Shown: positions 23,260 to 34,019 of the stretch, one piece after another
Numbering within the stretch: the first letter of the stretch is position 1
Layout of the letters: each line of letters starts with the position of its first letter
NCBI GenBank assembly: GCA_014218235.1
Contig: CM024766.1
Location: 54,855,545-54,919,544, forward strand
DNA: 64,000 nt
Source of the DNA: Colocasia esculenta
Taxonomy: Eukaryota; Streptophyta; Magnoliopsida; Alismatales; Araceae
Reading direction: 5' to 3'
Notes under the pieces: model-generated
Seen by the model: only the letters and a program-made list of their open reading frames with translations
The model's database searches: none
Told to the model about the DNA's origin: nothing
Position numbers and translations under genes: made by a program

Positions 23260-23575
23260 AGGGACGTCCACATTCCTGGCCGTCTACTGGGAGTTTTGCG
23301 TCCATTGATCTGGACGTCGACTCTCCTCTAACGTCCATGCAGTTTGACGGTTAAGATGCACTTCGGCCAGAACACAGAAATGCCCATAAACTTACATACA
23401 ACATTATACATACAATGTAAATAAATCATTATGTACACAATAAACAAGTATATACACATGTACAGAAAAACATATACATATATATTTACACATATACACT
23501 TAGTTATATTCATAAAATAACTAAACATCACACGACCAACATCAAAATGAAAGGGCAAAATTCGAGGGCCTTACA
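23260..23575 (-). repeat. Partial 3' LTR of relic F
   Basis: On the minus strand it starts TGTAAGGCCCTCGAATTTTG, like the LTR of B, followed by an AT-rich stretch of tata and atac repeats. It then has GGCCGAAGTGCATC and a GACGTCC-rich segment matching the style of B's LTR. It is truncated by the insertion of Copia A. Confidence 0.82.
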
Positions 23576-24241
23576 GCTGGGGCTGGCGCTCCACGCTAAA
23601 CACCCTACTAAAGTCTGGGGCAATCTCAGATCTGGTGCTCGGTGCTGTCGCACTTGAGACACTTCCCTGCCAACTTCCAACACTCGGTGCCACTGTGTGC
23701 TCTACCACAGTGAGGACACATCTTCTTATCGCTGGGGCTGAAGCCGGGGGACTGCAATGCAACTGCCTGCTGACTCGTAGCTGCCACTGGTCGCTGGGGT
23801 GATTGGTACACAGCCTTTTCATGTCCTACCTCTGGAAAGGTGGCGTTGACCTCTTCTTGCGCTGCCTTCTTCTCCTCCAGGTACTGATCCATCTCGCTCT
23901 CCTGCCTGCACGCTGCGCTGAGAGCCTCATCCAAGGTGCGGTGGTCAAAAGCCATAAGCCTTGACCTCAGTGATGGCTTAAGCCCCATCACAAACTTCTT
24001 TGCTTTCCTGCGCCCATCAACAACTATATGTGGAGCATATTTGGATAGTTCGGCAAACCTGGCCTCATACTCCAGAAACATCATGGAGCCCTGAGTAAGA
24101 GAAAGATACTCCTGCTCCATCGTGTCCTGGATGTGCTCGGGGATGAACTTGGCCCGAAAAAGCCTCGTGAACTCAGCCCAACCTCAATAGCACCATCCTC
24201 GTACCTGGTGCAAAGTACAGAGGCCCACCAACAGCTCTCTC

Positions 24242-24317
24242 CTGCAAAACACAGCCCATAAGCACCAAACTAAACAAGACCCAAACTTATACAAGTACAT
24301 AAACTTATTTTAAGTAC
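24242..24317 (-). other. Intron 2 in relic F gag
   Basis: 76 bases with donor GTACTTAAAA and acceptor TTTTGCAG on the minus strand. It occupies the same codon position as intron 2 of B. The LINE sits exactly one base before the donor GT. Confidence 0.7.
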
Positions 24318-24668
24318 CTTTTTTTTTCAAAAGGCCTCCAATGGGTCAGCGACTAGGAAAGTGCACCTCCTCCCAGAGGGATGAGATGTTCTCACTCCAC
24401 TAGGCGATCCACCAAGGAAGAAATTTCATTTCAGAAGAGAATAAGATAGAGTACACCTGACAACCTGAAGAAACTCCCATCAAAAAGTACACCGAGGCAA
24501 CACCAACCAGCAAAGAAATAAATCAAAAAAACTAGCTAGTAAGTCTGCCTAAAACTGGGTAGCCCAGCTTTATCAACTATCACAACTCCCCTAGAAATAG
24601 CAGAAACACAACCCATGTTGAAAAAAACTATGTTACTCTCCTGAGAACAAGCATGGTTGGCCAGGGAA

Positions 24669-25028
24669 TCAGCGACCTGATTCCCTAGTGATAAGTATGC
24701 AGATCTTCGGTTTTAAAAGTTGTATCATATTGCAAATTCCCAGCCACCAAGGGATGATAGCCCAGTGAGGAATCTGGGTGCAAGAAATCGCCCTCACAAG
24801 GAGAGCAGAATATGAATATAGGACAGAGACGTGAAGATGTCGTTCTAAAGCTAAACGCAAGCCATCATGAATAGCTCTGGACTCAGTCAAAATACTGCTC
24901 CCTATTCCATAATAGAAAGCAAAGCCACAAATAAAATCACCATGAATGTCTCTGATGCAACCACCACCTCCACATTTACCTGGGTTACCTTTGGAAGCCC
25001 CATCAACATTAAGGCAGAAGTTGACCAT
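24669..25028 (-). pseudogene. LINE RNase H domain
   Basis: VNFCLNVDGASKGNPGKCGG is the typical start of the plant-type RNase H found at the C-terminus of plant L1 ORF2 and in related RNase H-like proteins. It is followed by IRDIHGDFICGFAF and LTESRAIHDGLRLALE, which carry the expected Asp and Glu. The end breaks up after about residue 85. Codons before 25028 belong to the linker from the RT part and are shifted. Confidence 0.85.
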
Positions 25029-25162
25029 GGGAGGCTGCCACTTAACAAGAATAGGAGCTTTGATGTTGACAGAAGCTCTAATGTTAAAGGAGCTTAAGGA
25101 TATCAGCTTGGTTCATAGAGATGGGTCGAGCGAACTTGATCGTATCCATAATCTTATGCACA

Positions 25163-26425
25163 TTAACATAATAGAGCGCTTGACATGATCCACAGACCGA
25201 ACAATACCCTCCATGCGGCTAGTGCACTTGAACTTCCAAATTTCCCAAAACATGAGATGCAAGTAACCATACCTGTAAACTGAATAGCCGAATTCATCTT
25301 GGTAGTGGAGACAATACTCCAGCATCTAGTAGTAACATGATCACTCCAATTGATCTTATTATTCAGCATAGGTGCAATCCATCTCCAAAGCTCCTCGGCG
25401 ATATCACTAGAACTGAACAAGCGATCCATCGTTTCTTGCTCATGACTCTTGCAACACACACACTTAGACACCAAGGGAATACCACACTCCACAACTTTGG
25501 AGTCAACCTGACCGCCCTATGAATAAGTTTCCAAGCGAACATTGCTGAACGAGGTGGGATAGCGTGGTGCCATAATTTAATCCAAGAGCCTTGGTAGATA
25601 CCCGAAGAGGAGGCTATTGAATAAGCAGATTTAACAGTAAAAACACCTTTACCATTCCTGCCCCAAATGAACTCATCTGGTGTGTCAGTTAAGAGAGCCT
25701 GAACATGTTGATGAGAGACACCCATGTAGCTCCAAACAGAGTTATTATCATCCATGGCCATATCCTTAACTGAGATATTGGGGCACTGCTGGTCACTAAA
25801 GACCATGTTCCTGAGTTCATGCATGATAGTATTTTCCCCAATCCAAGTATCTTTGTAGAAATCAACGGTGGACCCATCACCTCCAAGCCACCTGATATTC
25901 CCCAGAACAACCTCCTTTGCTTGAACAAAAAGTTTCTTAGATACACCAAGAGGGAATGGGTTATAAATATCTCTGAGATGAGTCTGGTTAATAAACCTAT
26001 GTTTAGCATACAAGGACCATAGGGAATCACCTTGGATAACATTCCAAATTTGCTTAGCGGCCATAGCAACCTGTAGAGTGTCCAAATTCTGGAAGTTAAG
26101 TCCACCTTCAACATAAGGTTTTTGCAAAAGAGTCCACGCCACCCAGTGTCGTCTGTGGTTAACGTCCACCCCCTGCCAGAAGAAATTGGCACAGAGATGG
26201 TTTACTTGTTTGTAGATCGATTTAGGGATAGAAATGGAACTGGACATATAAATAGGGAGACTCAAAAGAACTGATCTAATGAGGACAACACGGCCTGCTT
26301 GAGACAACATTTTAGCTCTCCAACCAGCAAGCTTATGAGTAACATTATCAATCAAGAATTTTTAATCATGAACCTTCAACCTGCCAGGTTTCAATGGAAT
26401 ACCTAGATATTTCATACAGCCATGA
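25163..26425 (-). pseudogene. LINE ORF2 C-terminal part (RT end and zinc-binding region)
   Basis: The main open frame 26355-25363 reads NVTHKLAGWRAKMLSQAGR, then ISIPKSIYKQVNHLCANFFW, WVAWTLLQKPYVEGGLNF, DTWIGEN and FTVKSAYS. This is the standard sequence downstream of the RT catalytic core in plant L1 elements. The frame is open upstream to the truncation at 26425 except for one TAA near 26360. Near 25500-25420 a zinc-finger-like region with CVCCKSHEQET follows in a shifted frame. The RT catalytic box itself is not present. Confidence 0.85.
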
Positions 26426-26631
26426 TGCAGCATGTAGGTGGCCAAGCTAACTTTGACTTCCTTAGCACACCTGATGGCTCAAAATATCTTCTCCACTTCC
26501 CTCATCCAACTCTCCGCTAAGAGGGGCTGACTCTCCCCCTTAAAAGAGGGCGGAGCTATTCTCTTAAACCTCTCCATGACGGACGGACCACCATGGCCAT
26601 GCTCTTGGGGAACTGGAGCTGGAGCCTGTGC

Positions 26632-26712
26632 CTGAGACAACAAGCAATACATATAAGCAACATAATCAATCATGCATTAACAAATAGACTACTCCTATTT
26701 AGCAATTTTAAC
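26632..26712 (-). other. Intron 1 in relic F gag
   Basis: 81 bases. Donor CTCAG|GTTAAAAT and acceptor TTGTCTCAG|GCACAGG on the minus strand. The position equals intron 1 of B. AT-rich, with stop codons in frame. Confidence 0.7.
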
Positions 26713-27091
26713 CTGAGCCTACAGCTGAGCCTGCAGTGCCACCTGAGTCTGTGCCTCGGTTTGCGTTGCCTGAACCATGCCTTGCTTGAACACGCCATAG
26801 TCCACAGGTGGTGGTGAAGGAAGTACTATGGGACCCTGGGGTACTGGGGCCTCCTGCTCACCCCTCTCCTCATGCCTATGCTCATCCTCCCTAGCCTGAG
26901 CACCACGCCTACCACGGGTCGCCATAGCCTATAAAGAATTAATCAAGTTAGAGTCTAAGTTATTTAATCTTAACCATTTTCTTAACTATCTTCAATTCAT
27001 TATTAGATATTTTCCACATATATGGAAAAATTCTATAAAGACTTTGCAATATTGTGAAAATGATGGCATATTCATGTACAATCTCAACCTT

Positions 27092-27104
27092 GTCTCTGAT
27101 ACCA
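27092..27104 (-). other. Primer-binding site of relic F
   Basis: TGGTATCAGAGAC on the minus strand, five bases from the LTR edge at 27110, the same spacing as in B. Between it and the gag ATG is an untranslated leader of about 165 bases. Confidence 0.85.
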
Positions 27105-27109
27105 ATCTC

Positions 27110-27351
27110 TGTAACGACCCCCTTATATCGGTACAAATATACCAATCCACATCGATATGAAGGGCGTCATTACAGTGGGATATTTACCCAACACTACACA
27201 ATAGATTGAGATGTACATAAATAAACAAAAGAGTACAGCGAAATTAAAAGAAATAACTCTCATTCCATCATCATTCAAATAATTCCACTGTCTATATAGC
27301 AATAAAAGAAATAACAATGTCCACAATATTACAATGTCCACATTATTCAGC
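27110..27351 (-). repeat. Partial 5' LTR of relic F
   Basis: On the minus strand it ends GGGGGTCGTTACA. The segment GGGTAAATATCCCACTGTAATGACG matches the inner end of B's 5' LTR. Only about 240 bases remain; the rest was lost at the junction with G. Confidence 0.8.
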
Positions 27352-28125
27352 CTATCACCCACAGACAGCCGGGTAGTCGGAGAGGACAATATAGACCCTT
27401 GAGGACATGTTGAGAGCGTGTTGCCTAGACTGGGGCAGCACTTGGAGTTGCACCTTCCCAAGGTGGAGTTTGCTTATAATAATAGCTTCGACTCCAGCAT
27501 TGGGATGGTGCCCTATGAGGCTCTGTATGTCCGACTGTTCAGGATACTTTTGCACTGGCACGAGGTTGGCGAGAGGCAGCTACTGGGTCCAGAGTTGGTG
27601 CAACAGTCTATAGACACAGTGAGGCTGATCAGACAGAGACTACAGACTGCACAGAGTAGACAAAATAGCTATGCAGATGTTCGCAGGAGGCCACTTCAGT
27701 TTGAGACAGGTGACAATGTGTTTCTTCGGATCTCGCCCACCAAGGGCGTTCTCAGGTTTGGGAAGAGGGGCAAGCTCAGCCCGAGGTTTGTTGGCCCCTT
27801 TCCCATCCTAGAGTGGGTTGGCAAGGTCGCTTATAGATTAGCTCTTCCGTCTGAGTTGGCAAGTGTTCATGATGTCTTCCACGTCTCACAGCTAAGGATG
27901 TACATGCCAGATCCATCGCACGTGTTCGACTACTCATAGCTAGAGGTCACTCCAGATCTGTTAGTACTAGAGTACCCGGTCAGCGTTGTGGACCACAGTG
28001 TGCAGCAGCTGTGCAGGAGGCAGATCCCCCTCGTCAAGGTAGTTTGGAATAATTGCGTCGGTGGCGAGGCCACATGGGAGTGCGAGGATGAGATGCGGGA
28101 ACATTTTCCTTACTTGTTTGAGTGA
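27352..28125 (+). pseudogene. Relic G integrase C-terminal part
   Basis: Starts within HPQT at 27357. Visible are TLEDMLRACCLDW, VEFAYNNSFDSSIGMVPYEAL, ERQLLGPELVQQSIDTVRLI, SPTKGVLRFGKRGKLSPRFV and DVFHVSQLRMYMPDPSHV, the classic integrase C-terminal domain of Gypsy elements. After a TAG at 27940 the frame continues with a tail containing GGEATWECEDEMREHFP and a stop at 28125; such tails occur in chromovirus-like integrases. Stops lie in the DGQ region (one at 27372), in the IQ region and at 27940, so it is a pseudogene. Confidence 0.85.
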
Positions 28126-28204
28126 CTAGTATGTTTGCTTGCCTTCTCTTAATTGGATTTCACCCTTAATTTTGAGGATGAAATTGTTTCTTTGTTGGTT
28201 AGAT

Positions 28205-31200
28205 TGTAACATCCCTTCTTTCCTTTGGTCAGCCAGCTTGGGCTGTCGCCTTCTGAAGGCGACAGGATGACCGTCACATTCTGGTTGGGAACGCGACGGG
28301 CATGTTGTCGCGTTCAGCCTCTGACTGCAACATGCATCCTTTGTCGTTTTGCTGTTGGGACAGATGGGACAAGTGTCAACCACTGACATGATGAACACGA
28401 TGGGTCAGGTGTCGCGTTCATGGTGTCAAGGTTGCATGGGCGATCCATGGCATTCCCGTTGGTCAGGTTGACCTTGACCATGGGATCGCGACGGGTTGGC
28501 CATTGCATTCACATGAGTGAACGCGACAGGCAAGTCGTCGCGTTCTCATCTCCGATGCTTAAATGGACATAGGCCTGAGAACAGCCCCGTTTCTTCCTCT
28601 TTCGGCTGGTGCTCTTCTTCCCCGAGCCCTCTGCTGCCTATGCTCCATGGAGTGCTTGGAGGAGAGGAGTTTGGGTGGTTTGTGAAGGTAAGTGTTGTGT
28701 TGCTCTTGTGCTTGGTGGTTTCTGCTTCCTGGTGTGGTGATCTTTGCGGCGTGCTCTTCCTCATGTTGGTTCCACTTCTCCTTTGGCTTGTGAAGGATGA
28801 CCTTGGCTCGTGGATGGCGTTTACGTGGAGCTTGGAGCAAGGAGGAGGGGTGCATGCCTATGAGAAGACCCCATTGGGGTGGTACTTCGTTTTGAGGTAG
28901 GGACTCCATGCCTTCCCCCTAGTTCTACCATGCTAGGGCCTCCAAACCCCCTTCTTCAAGCCTTAGAACCATGCGAGGATGGTGCATTGTGCTTGTGGTT
29001 CTTGTGGAATGTTTGCATGCTTTGATTCTTGCTTAGAATGGGGTGTGGTTGTTGAGAGATCCATGTTTGCATGTGAGGTTTTTGAGTGTAAAATCACTTC
29101 CTTGGCTTGCATGGGTGTGAATGTGTGTGGTCTGAGCCTATTTAAGTTGTTTACATCGTTATCCATACTCCCCTCCCCTTGGTTTATTCGGATTGGTGGT
29201 GCATGGCTTGAAGGTGGTGTTCTCGGGTGTGTAAAACCTACGGTCGCAACACATTTAGTGTCGCGACCTAGGTCACGACAGCCCGATATGTCGCCTTCAG
29301 GGTTGTGGAAGCAACGCCCACCCTCTCACATTCGGGTCGCGACAGGGTGGATGTCGCCTTCCCTTTGGGCTTAACCGTGTTTCGTGGGAGGTTCCAAGTT
29401 GACACCTAGACCTCTGTCTATAGTCACCTGATCAAGACAGGTTCACTGTCGCCTTCTGGCCCAGGTCGCGACAGTCAGGGTGTCGCCTTCAGGTGGCGAC
29501 AGCCTGTGTGTCTCCTTCTCAGACAGAGAAGGGACTTAGCGACCTATTCGGAGTTTTCCTTCGGCTGCGACTCTATTTCTTGGCACCTGTGTTATTCCTA
29601 GTATAGTGCTACTTTATTCTTTCACCCGGTGCTAGGCACTTGAGGGCTTGTCCGCGAGACAGGTTGTTACCATTACCTGGACCCCCGGTCCCCGCGTGCC
29701 TATTTGATGGAGTTCTCCGGGCAGCGGGCAAACTCGAGTCACAGACTCTGGTAACAGAGGGGAAAATGGTGGGGACAATGGCGTAGAGTCATTTGTAGAG
29801 CTCTCTTAGCTGAGTCTGGGATGCCCAGGTGGTTGGTAGCTCTTCCGGCGCAGATCAGCTAGTCCTTTTCTCATTGCCTCACTCTACGTGGTTCCGGAAC
29901 CATTTAGAGGGACCAGTCATGGGACCGTAGTCTGGCCAGACTACGACAGTTGTGGTTACTTAGTTCCGCATCTCACTCTGATGGGAGGTGCTAGACATAG
30001 ACTGTCGGTCGAGGGTAAGGTGCGTGGCGCACCTAGCCGGCTGACTAGTGTAGTGTTTCTGTTACTAGTGTCTTTGTTTAGAAAGTTGTTCACTGTCTGT
30101 GTTACAGCTTTGGGTTCTTCCCAATGTCGTGATTTACACGGGTTTTCGGTCCCGACGTTTAGCTTAGACCATAGACCGTGTAGTCTCTTACGCTTCCGCA
30201 GTTTACTCTATAGAAGGATAGATTTACTGCTTTACATAATTAATTGCACATATAGATCTATTCTCCTGTTAGAACTAGTGGGAGATTGGTAGTCCCTGCT
30301 GGGCTTCTTCGTGAAGCTCATTCCCTCTTTTACAAGTAAGACTTCACAGTAGCACGTTCCGCGGTAGGCTGAGGAGACGCGGCCGTAGTAGACGGCGTCT
30401 TCCGTGAGTAGTGTTCCCCTAGTTCTGTGTACTTCACCCTCAGGGTATGCCCCTAAGGGACCTGTTATCCCCTTTACTTTCTGCACTTATACTTTACTAC
30501 TTTGGGACTGTACTAGACTTGTACACTGTGTTGGACCCTTTCCTTCAATTGTTGGTACTTTTTAGTGCGTTTAGTTGTTATTTATCTCCGTTACATATCT
30601 TGTTAGACTGGTCTGTTAGCCCTTCCGGGTCTTCGGGCCCGTGTGCGGCGGTGCCGATGGTCGGATCCTTGGTGAGAGCCGAGGGTAGGGTCCGGGCATC
30701 AGGGCCGTTACATTTTAGGAGTCCCATTGGGTGTAGAAAAGAAGGGTTGCGGTTTTGGGTTACCACCTTCCTATTTTTGATGATTTCTCACCCCATTAGA
30801 GTGTGAAAGGCTAATTGCATTAGGATTTGCCCTAATTACCTCTTCCTATTTTCATCTCAATTAGGGTTACAAATTTCTGGGGTATTTTCTTGCTTCATTT
30901 TATTCTTGGGCCAAAAGTTGTTCATTGGCCCAATACTGATAATGGGTCATCAATACATGATGTTGGAAGTCTCTCCCACATGTTTATTTAATTTATGATC
31001 TTGTTATATTCCCATGTTAACGGTTTTCCGACTTTATTTCCTAATCAGGATAATTGGTCCCAATGTGTTGTAAACATGGCCAATCGGATTTTCTGTTGCA
31101 CGAAGTTCTTTGTGGAACATTTTGGAATATTATTTAGGGTCGAACAACTATTTTTACAGAGTTTTCCGATGGGTTCTTGCACATACGATAGTGGTACGTA

Positions 31201-31273
31201 TGTTTCTATTATTTCGATATTATAAAAATTATTATTTCAAAATTTTTAATACTGAATTTTCTGGGGTGCTACA
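28205..31273 (+). repeat. 3' LTR of relic G
   Basis: Begins TGTAACATCCCTTC after a leader with GAGGATGAAATT, the usual 3' context of such elements, and ends GTGCTACA. The first third contains many units built on gcgacagg and gtcgcgttc or gtcgccttc (28240-28550, 29240-29540). ORFs in it such as 28517-28900 or 30447-30806 show no recognisable protein, so I do not call genes. There is no second LTR to compare. Confidence 0.7.
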
Positions 31274-31673
31274 ATCAATTTCACTTAAAACATCGATTTC
31301 ATCTAAACCACGATTATGGTTCAACATCGATTTCAATTAGAACATCGATCTCATTTAGAACAATGATTATGGTTCAACATCAATTTCATTTAAACATCGA
31401 TTTCATTCAAATAACAATTATGTTTCAACATCAACTTCACTTATAACATTGATTTCATTCAAGCATCGATTTCGATTCAACAACGATTTCATTTAGAACA
31501 TCGATTTCACTCCAACATTGATTATGCCCCAACATCGATTTCGGTTCAACACCGATTTCATTTAGAACATCGATTTCACTCCAACATCGATTGTGCTCCA
31601 ACATCGATTACATTTGTACATAGATTATGTTCACATCGATTTCATTTAACATCGATTACAGTCCTACATAGAC
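31274..31673 (+). repeat. Copia-type LTR H, left fragment (ATCGATTTC array)
   Basis: Array of units such as aacatcgatttcatttag with variants acgattatgg and tagattatg. It resembles the reverse complement of the arrays in A and I, so H is a plus-strand relative. It resumes after Gypsy C at 59753. The last five bases, tagac (31669-31673), are the target duplication of C. Confidence 0.75.
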
Positions 31674-33989
31674 TGTCACACCCCGACACGGAATATCAGA
31701 ACGTGAGGCAGTTACAAGTAAACGGGTACAGAGCGAGTACTAGACATCAAACCATTGAACAAGAATAAATACTAAAACAAATTCATTTCATTAATAATCT
31801 TTCAAATGTCTAGTTACAACCACTAATATTAGATCCATTCTATAGGGCTCAATTACATTGAAATAAAAGCAAAAGACTAACTAAGACTCTAACATAATTC
31901 TAGGACGCTAGGGTACTCGTGACGTTACTCCTGGTCGTTTCCGTCCTCTTGAGTGTATAGTTCATCCTCGGTCTCACCTGAGAAACACAATGACGAATAA
32001 CGCAGGGTGAGCGATAACGCCCAATAAGACTTAAATCTCAATATTTATGTAGGCTTTAAATGATTAATGTATTAAAAGACAGAGTAACTAATGATAGAGT
32101 GAGAGAGTCAAGTAAAAGATAGCAGGATAGCATGTGAACGAAATAGCACAACTTTCCAAATATAGCAAGAGTGTCGAGTATAGCACAAAATAGCAAGATG
32201 GCCATAGCACAAATAGCACAATAGCACAAAGAATAGCAATAGCACAACGGGTATAGTATAACACTTTGGTCCATAGACAACGAGAGTATATAGCACTTTT
32301 TGATTGTCATTTAGATAGTCGAGATAGATAGCACTCGAGTGTAATGCCAAACACTCTGATCATTTAACTCCCATGGGCACTAGCACTTTCGGGCGCACAT
32401 CCCAGGACTAGATCGGGCCCTTTATATATTACCAGGCATTGGTTATATTGTTTATCTTTAGACAATCAGTCAATGGCCAATATAGAGTACCAAGAAATAG
32501 ATGAGAGCACTAGATGAATAGTCAAGATAGTAGAGTGAACATGAATAGATGAGCGAATAGAGTATAGATGAGAGCTAGTGGACATTGCACGCAACACATC
32601 GAGTAAACAGGCGATAGTAACAGTTGCACAATACGTGCACGTGCTGTTGGCCGTCAGGTGGAACTCACTACCTTTCCGCTGGCCATGTTACGCATAGGTC
32701 CAGAGGTTCGGTGGGATTCAAGATAAGAGCGAACTTCTAATAGCCGTTTGGATCATATTGATCCCTAAAGGGTGTAATAGGTGTTAGGGTACAACTGGCT
32801 CATCGACCATGTGGGAATCCATGGACAGAGGAGACTTACGGAGGCCATTAACAAACACTCACTAGTCTGGCAGAGGGAGTATCTGACGGAGAGTTTGTCC
32901 AAGTCAAGAAAGTGTGTAGATAGAAACAAGTGCTTGACATTCTAGAGGAATTCTAGAATAGTGGAGCGTCGGTATCGGTGTTCCAAAACATCGCGAGAAA
33001 ATGTACACAAGTATATTCAATAATGAGACAATTTAATGACATAAATTACCAGATAAATTATGTAACATGTTCAAGCCAATTAAGCCATATTTGGATGGTT
33101 CAAAGTATGTGGGCATGTGATTAAGAAAATCATGGACAAGATACATCATGTGATTGACTTAAATTAATTAACATATATTCCATATTTACAACTTTGTTTT
33201 TCAGTGTTTAAAACAGTTAACAAGATATGGGAATAGCTGAAGAACAACAAGACTTGCAAAAAGATGGGTTTTCCTGCAAAAAGTCAGATCGTGACACACC
33301 CTAATGAGGGTCGCGACAGGGTCCACTGAGATCGCGATGGGGCCATGTACAGGTCGCGACGGGCTTGTCGGTTCAGGCAGGCAGGTCGCGACAGGGTCAT
33401 GTGAGGGTCGTGACGGGCTCAACAGATCGGGCAACCAGATCGTGATGACCGACCCTGTCGCGATCAGATCGCGACGGAACGCTCTGTCGCGACACCCCTG
33501 TGAACGTGGCCTATTGGGTTGTCGCGTTCACAGGGTCTGAGCCCGAGTCTGATAGGGAGAGAACAGTTCATTGGGTTTCGGGCCAGACTTACCCTATTTG
33601 ACACAGGGTAATTCATAAAAACACAGGGTAGTTCATTGGGCTAATTTCGGGGCCAACCCATTAGGGTATGTTTAAGAATCCCAATCCAACTCAAACTTCC
33701 TTTTTAATGCATTAAATACCTCATTTCTATTTAAGTAATAATTCAATTACGAATTTAAGGTATTTTCCTATTATTCTTCCTTTAAAAATCCCTATTTTTG
33801 CCCACCAATTTCTAATGGGTCAATTTAATAAAGTCCATCACTCCTTTTCTTTTAATGAGTTTTAGTAAATTCTCTTTCCATTAATTTCCAATTTAATTTA
33901 TTTTCTTTTATTTGATTTTCTAATAAATTTAATTAGTTTTCTTTTTATATTACTAAATTTTTATTTCTCAAAAAATCCAGGTTGCTACA
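31674..33989 (-). repeat. 3' LTR of Gypsy C, with internal deletion
   Basis: Starts TGTCACACCCCGACACGG on the plus strand and ends GTTGCTACA. It aligns with 56738-59752 but lacks about 720 bases that lie at roughly 58672-59395 in the other copy, including the probable promoter. It contains a microsatellite-like atagcacaa stretch (32140-32300) and a GC-rich block of gtcgcgac units (33290-33540). Confidence 0.9.
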
Positions 33990-34002
33990 TCCTCCCCCTC
34001 TT
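33990..34002 (-). other. Polypurine tract of Gypsy C
   Basis: On the minus strand AAGAGGGGGAGGA sits directly before the LTR edge at 33989. Confidence 0.88.
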
Positions 34003-34019
34003 AAAAAGAATTTGGTCCC

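Larger units (their letters stand above)
24319..26425 (-). mobile_element. 5'-truncated L1-type LINE inserted in relic F
   Basis: About 2.1 kb on the minus strand. It ends at the left in a poly(A) of nine bases (tttttttt at 24319-24327 on the plus strand) and is truncated at 26425. It carries only the end of ORF2: the C-terminal part of the RT, a Cys/His segment and an RNase H. The flanking gag sequence resumes without loss or gain, and I see no target-site duplication. Target-primed insertion with 5' truncation is usual for LINEs. Confidence 0.85.
23576..26925 (-). pseudogene. Relic F gag, three exons, split by a LINE
   Basis: Exon 1 is 26925-26713 (MATRGRRGAQ, then SPPPVDYGVFKQGMVQAT). Exon 2 is 26631-26426 plus base 24318 (PSVMERFKRIAPPSFKGES, ESWMREVEKIF). 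Exon 3 is 24241-23576 (ERAVGG, MEQEYLSLTQGSM, LEYEARFAELSKYAPHIV, then two Cys/His segments CPHCGRAHSGTEC and CLKCDSTEHQI). All parts align with B's gag. Exons 1 and 2 read cleanly; exon 3 has a frame break near 24180. A putative splice acceptor (TTCTTTATAG) lies three bases before the ATG, as in B. Gag runs straight into the LTR with no stop codon of its own before it. Confidence 0.8.
23260..27351 (-). mobile_element. Gypsy relic F: LTR remnant, gag only, LTR remnant
   Basis: Minus-strand relative of B. Left to right: part of the 3' LTR (23260-23575), gag exon 3, intron 2, a LINE, gag exon 2, intron 1, gag exon 1, primer-binding site, and the inner end of the 5' LTR (27110-27351). Protease, RT, integrase and polypurine tract are absent: gag joins directly to the first base of the LTR. 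Copia A interrupts its left LTR, and a deletion junction with G cuts its right LTR. It cannot move on its own. Confidence 0.82.
27352..31273 (+). mobile_element. Gypsy relic G: integrase end plus 3' LTR
   Basis: Plus-strand Gypsy element missing everything upstream of the late integrase core. It retains the integrase C-terminus and a 3' LTR of about 3.07 kb ending TGGGGTGCTACA. It joins F's LTR at about 27351 in the middle of the integrase HPQT motif, which indicates a large deletion and not an insertion end. On the right it abuts the array of LTR H. Confidence 0.8.

Noticed and set aside
27352..28125. F and G as one element
   Set aside because: They are on opposite strands and meet at an internal integrase motif. 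F has its own primer-binding site and LTR end at 27110.
28517..30806. Genes in the LTR of G (ORFs at 28517-28900, 29888-30292, 30447-30806)
   Set aside because: They lie inside an LTR, have no recognisable domains and overlap open frames on both strands, as expected for GC-rich non-coding sequence.
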